64,000 nucleotides of DNA from Alphaproteobacteria bacterium (GTDB lineage Bacteria; Pseudomonadota; Alphaproteobacteria; Acetobacterales; Acetobacteraceae), in NCBI GenBank assembly GCA_020850755.1, contig JADZEB010000034.1:21544-85543 (forward strand), written 5' to 3'. Under the pieces are notes generated by a model, which was not told where the DNA came from, did no database searches, and was given only the letters and a program-made list of their open reading frames with translations. This document shows, in pieces, positions 59,072-64,000 of the stretch (its first letter is position 1; each line of letters starts with the position of its first letter). The position numbers and the translations under genes are program-made.

Positions 59072-62000
59072 CTAGCGCGCGCCGCGGCCGATGACCGCGA
59101 TCGAGGCGGCGGTGATCGCCAGCTTCGAGAGGATGTCGCCCAGCCCGATCGCCAGCGGGAACAGGCGCAAGGGCGCCGCATCGCGCGGCACCACGATCGT
59201 GCTGCCGGGCAGGAGCGCCACCTGCTCGAAGTTCCAGAAGCTCGCCCCCACCGGCCGCGCCTCGCCATTGGGCAGCACGACGAAGACCTGGCTGCTGTCG
59301 GCATCGTCGCGATAGCCGCCCGACAGGCGCACATAGTCGCGCACCGTGGCGCGCGGATCGAAGCGCACCGAGCCCGGGTTCAGCACCGCGCCGATCACCG
59401 TGATGTTGAGCGGGCGGCGCGGCACGATGATCCGGTCGCCCGGCTCGAGCAGGATGTCCTTGTCCGGCTGGGTGGCAAGCACGGCGGGATCGGCTTCCAC
59501 CACCAGCCGCCCGATCGCCGGGCTGGTGCGGAGCTGGGCGGCGATGTCGCGCCCGACGCGGTAGGCATCGCCGGTCTGCATGCCGGAACTGACCGGGGCG
59601 TTGGCGTTGGCCAGGATGGTGGTTGCCAGCGCCTGCTCGAACTCGGCGGCGGCGCGGATGTTCGCCTGCTGCTCGGCCGCGCGGGCCGAGGCGCGGGTGA
59701 ACACCGCGCCGATCGGATAGGCCTCGGGCGTGAGGCCGCCGGCGCGGCGCATCACATCCGAAAGGCGCTCGCCGCGGCGCACCTCGAACACACCGGGGCG
59801 GCGCAACTCGCCCTCGACCACGACGACACCGCCGAGCCGGTCCACGTCCAGCGACTGGATGCGCAGCACATCGCCCGGCCACATGCGCAGCTGCGCCACG
59901 CCGTTGCCGGACAGATCGACGGTGAAGCGGCGCAGCGTCCGCTGGCCCGGCAGGGCCGGCGGCGCGGTCTGGCCCTGCGCCTGCGGCCCGGCGCCGGCGT
60001 AAAGGCGCGCGATCTCCGACTGCGCCAGGTCGGCGTTGCGGGTGAAGCCGCCCGCCGCGGCCACGACGCGGCTGGCCGGAACGTCGGGCGGGATCGGATA
60101 AAGGCCGGGGCGCAGCACCTCGCCCACCAGGATCGCCGCATTCTCCAGCAGCAGGGGCAGCAGGTCGGGGAACTGGTCGAACAGCGGCGGGCAGGCCTGG
60201 GCGAACCGCGTCTCAAGCTGCGGCGTCACGTCCGGCATGCTGCGCGAGAGCACCACCGATTCGGCGAAGCGGTGCGTGCCCTCGGTGTCGATGATGCTGG
60301 CAAGCCGGCGCAGGCCGCGGCACGCCTCGATCCCTGGCGTCGGCGCGAGCGGCAGCTGGCGCGGATCGACATTGGTGCCGGGCAGGCGGAGATCGGCGAC
60401 CGAGGGCAGGCCCGGAATGATGCCGCCGCCCTGTTGCAGGGCGCGCGGATCGCCGCCAAAGGTCGCCACGCGCGGATCGAGCGCGCCGGCCGTGCTCGGC
60501 ACCGAGCCGGAAACGCCGGCGTTGCGCGGATCGCCGAGCGCCAGGCCCGAGCGCGGATCGCTCAGGAAGGCGCTGCGCACATCGCCGCGCAGGACGGACT
60601 GGACCTGCTGGCTGGCCAGGAAGCGCACATCCTCCTGCGTCAGGACGATGATCTGGTCGCCCTCGCGCAGCTGCACGCGGCCGCGCTGGGCGCGGCGCGC
60701 CGCCGCCGCGGCGCCGATCTCGGCGCCGAGGTCGAACAGGCGGAAGCTGCTGCCGCCGGTCGCCTGCGGGCGGTAATGCACGGCGGCGGCGAGATAGGCG
60801 TCGGGCGAGAGGGCGCGGCGATTGGGAATCAACTCGCGCACGCTGCGCGCCCCGGCCATCCCGCGCGTGCCGGGATTGAGCACCGCGCCGGCCAGCCCCA
60901 CCGTGTTGCCGGCGGTCTGTTCCTGCAGGCGCAGCGCAAGCAGGTCGCCCTCGCGCATCATGGTGGTGGAAAGGGCGCGGGTCTCCACCACGCGGATCTG
61001 GCCGTCGGGCTGGCTCGAGACGATCTGCACCACATTGCCCGTGGGCACTATCGGCCCGCCGGCATAGAGCAGCGCGGTCGCGCCATCGACGCTGCGCGTG
61101 CCGGGCGGCAGCTCGTAGATGCCGGCGCGCTTGACCGCGCCGCCGATCGCCACCGTGGCGCCGATGGTGGGCACGATCACCTGGTCACCGTCGAGCAGCG
61201 TGATGTCGCGGTCGATGCCGTTGCCGAGCAGCAGGTCGTAGAGATCGACGACGAAGGAGCCGGTGCGGCGGTTGACGCGCACGGCGCGCAGGGAGCCGGA
61301 CAAGTCCACCCCGCCGGCCGCGATCAGCGCATCGAGCACGGTGGCAAGCGCGGGCACGCGGCGCACGCCGGGCTGGTTCACCTGCCCGCCCACGACCACC
61401 GCGATCTGGCGGATCTGGCCGAGCGAGACGAAGGCCTGGGTGTTCAGCCGCCCGTCGCGGATCGCCTGGTCGAGCGTCTGGCGGAAATCGCCATAGGTGC
61501 GGTTGGCGGCGGGCAGGGGAGGCAGGCCGGGAATCGAGACGCGCCCTTCGCGATCGACCTCCACCACCACCGAGGTGTCCATGTTGCCGCGCAGCGTGAC
61601 GACAAGCTGGTCGCCCACACCAAGGACATAGCCTTCCGGCACGGCCCCGACGATCTGCCCGTCGGTCGGGCGGCCGCCACGCAGCATGTCGTAGCCGAAC
61701 TGCAGCAAGGGTTCGTTCAGCCGGCGCGAATATACCAGCTCCAGGGTCGAGGGCTGGCGCGCCTCGATCCGGGGCGCCGCCGGGAGCGCGCCGGGGGCGG
61801 GGAACTGGCCCGGCAGGCCGATGCCGGGCACCCCAATGCCGGGCACGCCGCCCATGCCCGGCTGGGCCAGCGGCGGGCGGGTGGCTTGCGGCAGGCGTCC
61901 GGGCTGGCCCGAGGCTTCGATCTGGCGGCGGATCGCCTCGATCACCGCCGGGTTGGAGAGCGCGCCCTGGTCGATCGGCAGGTTGAGCCCGGGAATCCCC

Positions 62001-62155
62001 TGCGCCAGGGCCGGGGCCGGCGCTAGCATGGCCGGCATCATCATCGCCGACGTAATCATGGACAGGCCGAACGCGATCGGGGACAATGAATTCAGATGCT
62101 TAAAGACCCCGACACCACGCCGGAAGGCGCGTCCGAACAGGGACTTGCCGTTCAT
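59072..62155 (-). CDS. Large Wza-like polysaccharide export protein with several SLBB domains
   Basis: A 1027-residue secreted protein; the usual Wza is under 400. Signal region residues 25-52 (IAFGLSMITSAMMMPAMLAPAPALAQ split), with no lipobox cysteine. A Pro/Gly-rich segment follows, then the poly-export domain (GYVLGVGDQLVVTLRGNMD, VSIPGLPPL), then repeated SLBB/beta-grasp units (VVVGGQVNQPGVRRVPALAT, VAIGGAVKRAGIYELPPGT, ILVGEVLRPGLYPIPP, VVVEGELRRPGVFEVRRGE, ITVIGAVLNPGSVRFDP). It should form the outer-membrane or periplasmic channel of the locus. A GGAGG site lies six bases before the ATG. Its first 60 bases overlap the yjbF-like gene on the other strand. Confidence 0.88.
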   Translation of the reverse strand: MNGKSLFGRAFRRGVGVFKHLNSLSPIAFGLSMITSAMMMPAMLAPAPALAQGIPGLNLPIDQGALSNPAVIEAIRRQIEASGQPGRLPQATRPPLAQPGMGGVPGIGVPGIGLPGQFPAPGALPAAPRIEARQPSTLELVYSRRLNEPLLQFGYDMLRGGRPTDGQIVGAVPEGYVLGVGDQLVVTLRGNMDTSVVVEVDREGRVSIPGLPPLPAANRTYGDFRQTLDQAIRDGRLNTQAFVSLGQIRQIAVVVGGQVNQPGVRRVPALATVLDALIAAGGVDLSGSLRAVRVNRRTGSFVVDLYDLLLGNGIDRDITLLDGDQVIVPTIGATVAIGGAVKRAGIYELPPGTRSVDGATALLYAGGPIVPTGNVVQIVSSQPDGQIRVVETRALSTTMMREGDLLALRLQEQTAGNTVGLAGAVLNPGTRGMAGARSVRELIPNRRALSPDAYLAAAVHYRPQATGGSSFRLFDLGAEIGAAAAARRAQRGRVQLREGDQIIVLTQEDVRFLASQQVQSVLRGDVRSAFLSDPRSGLALGDPRNAGVSGSVPSTAGALDPRVATFGGDPRALQQGGGIIPGLPSVADLRLPGTNVDPRQLPLAPTPGIEACRGLRRLASIIDTEGTHRFAESVVLSRSMPDVTPQLETRFAQACPPLFDQFPDLLPLLLENAAILVGEVLRPGLYPIPPDVPASRVVAAAGGFTRNADLAQSEIARLYAGAGPQAQGQTAPPALPGQRTLRRFTVDLSGNGVAQLRMWPGDVLRIQSLDVDRLGGVVVVEGELRRPGVFEVRRGERLSDVMRRAGGLTPEAYPIGAVFTRASARAAEQQANIRAAAEFEQALATTILANANAPVSSGMQTGDAYRVGRDIAAQLRTSPAIGRLVVEADPAVLATQPDKDILLEPGDRIIVPRRPLNITVIGAVLNPGSVRFDPRATVRDYVRLSGGYRDDADSSQVFVVLPNGEARPVGASFWNFEQVALLPGSTIVVPRDAAPLRLFPLAIGLGDILSKLAITAASIAVIGRGAR

Positions 62156-62929
62156 GCCGGACCTCCGTCGCGGCGCGCCTTGCTGCGCGCGGGCTGGGCT
62201 GGGCTTGCTGCCCTCGGGCTGGGCGGGTGCAGCAGCGATGGCAGCGCGCTCGGCGTCAGCGGGCCGACCTACCAGGCGCTCACCGGCATGCTGGGCGGAT
62301 CGGGTGGCGGACCCGATGGCGGGCGCCTGACGCGCGAATATGTCGACAGCCGCCCCTTCGCCTTCATCGTGGCGCAGTTCCGCGGCAGCCCGCGCGCGCT
62401 GATCGCCCTCGCCACGATCGAGGGCGAGGACCTGCTGTGGCTCTCGGCCCGGCGCGAAATGATCCGCACCCGGCACGGGCGGGTGGTGCAAACCGCCGGC
62501 CTGGCGGAAAACCTGCGCGAAACCCATGAGCTGGACCCGGATCCTCTCGCCTCCAACGCGACGCGGCTGCCCGCGTCCGAGAGCCGGCGCATGATCACGA
62601 TTCAGGCGTCCGACGGATTGGGCGCGATGATCGTGGAAAGCCGGTTTGAAGTCAAACAACCACAACCGGTTGTAATCCTCGACCGCCAGCATGACACGGT
62701 GTTGGTGACCGAGCGCTGCGTCGCCCAGGGCGTGCGCAGCTGGCGGTTCGAGAACCAGCACTGGGTCGATCCGAGCAACGGCTTCGTCTGGCGCACGCGC
62801 CAATATGTCGCCCCCGGCCTGCCGGCGCTGACGATCGAGGTGGCGACCCCCGCCCCGGTGGGGCAGTTCGCCCCGACACCTGGAACCCGGCCCGCCGCCC
62901 GGCCGATGCCGCCGCCGCCGACCACCTAG
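62096..62929 (+). CDS. YjbF/GfcB-family lipoprotein
   Basis: A 277-residue lipoprotein. Signal with twin arginine and lipobox: [21 protein letters not shown], acylated at the final Cys (about residue 45). The YjbF fold shows in [40 protein letters not shown] and [13 protein letters not shown]. It partners YjbH and the Wza-like protein. The ATG at 62096 has GGGGA about 13 bases upstream; a TTG at 62144 would avoid most of the overlap with the wza-like start but leaves a shorter n-region. The region 62640-62690 is noticeably A/T-rich. Confidence 0.85.
   Translation: MLKDPDTTPEGASEQGLAVHAGPPSRRALLRAGWAGLAALGLGGCSSDGSALGVSGPTYQALTGMLGGSGGGPDGGRLTREYVDSRPFAFIVAQFRGSPRALIALATIEGEDLLWLSARREMIRTRHGRVVQTAGLAENLRETHELDPDPLASNATRLPASESRRMITIQASDGLGAMIVESRFEVKQPQPVVILDRQHDTVLVTERCVAQGVRSWRFENQHWVDPSNGFVWRTRQYVAPGLPALTIEVATPAPVGQFAPTPGTRPAARPMPPPPTT
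62627..62673 (-). promoter_or_regulatory. Possible promoter and operator for the wza-like gene inside yjbF-like coding sequence
   Basis: Minus-strand -35 TTGACT (62650-62655) and -10 GATCAT (62627-62632) are 17 bases apart. Seven bases upstream is a perfect 12-bp palindrome ACAACCGGTTGT (62662-62673). The stretch is A/T-rich compared with the rest. The leader to the wza-like start would be about 465 bases and antisense to the yjbF-like mRNA. Confidence 0.35.
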
Positions 62930-63351
62930 CCGGCTTCAGGCCCCGACCTTCCCGCCGGCCGCATGCCCTGGCGCGCGGCAGCCAAGTGCGCCCGGCCCGC
63001 CGCCCGGCCGATGCCGCCGCCGCCCGTGATGGCTCCGGCAGCCCGACCCGCCCGCGCCAACGCCGGCGCCAACCGGGGCCGCGCCCCGCCGAGGCACCCT
63101 GCCGGGGCACCCTGCCGGCGCGGCCTGCCGGCGCACCGTGCCGACACACCCTGCCGGTGCCCGCGTCCTGCCCGCCGCCCGGCTGCCCCGCCTCGCGCGG
63201 CCCGCCCCGGTCCCCCTCCGCGCCACCCCTCCGTGGTTGCCCCCCCTCGCCGGCGCTGCTATATGCCCGTCGCTTCGCGGCCTTCCCGCCCCGCAATCCG
63301 CGGGCCGGGCGGCTGCGCCGATCGTTCATCCCCGCATCTCGAGGAACCGCC
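62930..63351. other. Gene-free gap before ahcY
   Basis: 422 bases, GC-rich, with a 13-bp tandem array in its middle. Upstream of ahcY the S-adenosylhomocysteine riboswitch is common in some proteobacteria; I looked for its conserved cores and did not see them. A GAGGAA ribosome site at 63341-63346 serves ahcY. Confidence 0.5.
63094..63158. repeat. 13-bp tandem array, five copies
   Basis: Units of the form GCACCCTGCCGGG / GCACCCTGCCGGC repeat from 63094 to 63158, with one to three substitutions in units three to five; a degenerate sixth follows. Confidence 0.88.
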
Positions 63352-64000
63352 ATGACCGCCCCCGCCGGCTTCAAGGACTACGTCGTCAAGGACATCGGCC
63401 TGGCCGAGTGGGGCCGCAAGGAAATGAACATCGCCGAAACCGAGATGCCGGGCCTGATGGCCACGCGCCGGGAATACGGCAAGAGCCAGCCGCTCAAGGG
63501 CGCGCGCATCGCCGGCTGCCTGCACATGACCATCCAGACCGCGGTGCTGATCGAGACCTTGAAGCATCTCGGCGCCGATATCCGCTGGGCCTCGTGCAAC
63601 ATCTTCTCGACCCAGGACCACGCCGCCGCCGCCATCGCCGCGGCCGGCATCCCGGTCTTCGCGGTCAAGGGCGAGAGCCTGCCGGAATACTGGCTCTATG
63701 TCCGCCGCCTGTTCGAGTGGGGCGATGGCGGCGCGCCCAACATGATCCTCGACGATGGCGGCGATGCCACCCTGTTCGTCCATTACGGCCTGCGCGCCGA
63801 GCAGGGCGACGTGGCCTTCCTCGACAAGGCCACCAACGAGGAGGAGCAGGTCTTCTTCGCCACCATCAAGACCTGCCTGGCCGAGAAGCCCAAGGGCTGG
63901 TTCGCCGGCCTTGCCGCCGCGATCAAGGGCGTGACCGAGGAGACCACCACCGGCGTCCGCCGCCTCTACGAGATGCAGGAGAAGGGGACGCTCCTCTTCC
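63352..64000 (+). CDS. ahcY: Adenosylhomocysteinase (AhcY/SahH), 3' end outside the window
   Basis: The first 216 codons of S-adenosylhomocysteine hydrolase, which splits SAH into adenosine and homocysteine with NAD as cofactor and keeps SAM-dependent methylation running. Seen: [18 protein letters not shown] (substrate-binding block), [43 protein letters not shown], all diagnostic. The frame is open at the right edge. GAGGAA lies 5 bases before the ATG. The window encodes several SAM-dependent methyltransferases whose product it would recycle, though no closer link is implied. Confidence 0.97.
   Translation, partial: MTAPAGFKDYVVKDIGLAEWGRKEMNIAETEMPGLMATRREYGKSQPLKGARIAGCLHMTIQTAVLIETLKHLGADIRWASCNIFSTQDHAAAAIAAAGIPVFAVKGESLPEYWLYVRRLFEWGDGGAPNMILDDGGDATLFVHYGLRAEQGDVAFLDKATNEEEQVFFATIKTCLAEKPKGWFAGLAAAIKGVTEETTTGVRRLYEMQEKGTLLF

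Noticed and set aside
62930..63351. S-adenosylhomocysteine or SAM riboswitch upstream of ahcY
   Set aside because: The conserved cores were not seen; the region is mainly a 13-bp tandem array and GC-rich filler.
1..64000. CRISPR arrays, insertion sequences or prophage genes
   Set aside because: No direct repeats with unique spacers of suitable length, no transposase, integrase or phage structural gene was recognised.

Overview
The window is uniformly very GC-rich, with tightly packed genes and strongly GC3-biased codons. The gene content (HslUV, ModABC/ModE, a Bug/TctC-type solute-binding protein, a DUF882 peptidase, a YcbB-type L,D-transpeptidase, YjbF/YjbH/Wza-type exopolysaccharide export, many twin-arginine signal peptides) points to a Gram-negative alphaproteobacterium, most likely a high-GC member of the Rhodospirillales/Acetobacteraceae. 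That placement is an inference; there is no rRNA in the window to confirm it. It looks like ordinary chromosome: no integrase, transposase, phage gene or CRISPR array is visible.

Layout. 1-6.4 kb: the 3' part of a lactate-permease gene, a zinc amidase, hslV-hslU, a SpoU-type RNA methyltransferase and a SAM methyltransferase. 6.4-18.1 kb: a mixture of transporters, a MORN-repeat protein, an alpha/beta hydrolase with an unusual nucleophile elbow, a slipin, a GNAT acetyltransferase, then gamma-glutamyltransferase followed by a class III aminotransferase. 18.1-18.8 kb is a lower-GC island with two strong intrinsic terminators and a 61-residue exported, arginine-rich protein. 18.8-31 kb is one long minus-strand gene train: modE, modA, modB, modC (molybdate uptake), then a six-gene hyfBCEFGI-like membrane complex and an amidase. 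The complex resembles hydrogenase-4, but its catalytic subunit has lost the first pair of [NiFe] ligands, so it is better read as an energy-converting hydrogenase-related (Ehr-type) complex of unknown reaction. 31-40.4 kb: DUF423 protein, an RlmM-like methyltransferase, tRNA-Leu(UAA), a TPR/GT9-like protein, a TctC-type binding protein, a remnant of an FAD oxidoreductase, and three peptidoglycan enzymes (MepA, L,D-transpeptidase, DUF882).

40.4-63 kb is an exopolysaccharide locus. Minus strand: polysaccharide deacetylase, methyltransferase, Wzz. Plus strand: Wzx flippase, methyltransferase, FemAB-like acyltransferase, O-antigen-ligase/polymerase, acyltransferase 3, beta-helix protein. Minus strand: hexapeptide acyltransferase, PIG-L deacetylase, WbaP-type priming transferase, YjbH, a giant SLBB/Wza-like export protein. 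Plus strand: a YjbF lipoprotein whose start overlaps the start of the Wza-like gene head to head. Priming, flipping, polymerisation, length control, decoration and export are all encoded, but no dedicated chain-building glycosyltransferase is. The window ends inside ahcY (S-adenosylhomocysteinase).

Two features cut across the map: a family of about 70-130 bp intergenic repeats built of two strong hairpins (five clear copies, one degenerate), several of which begin in the TAG stop codon of the upstream gene; and short GC-rich tandem arrays with different unit lengths in gene-free gaps.
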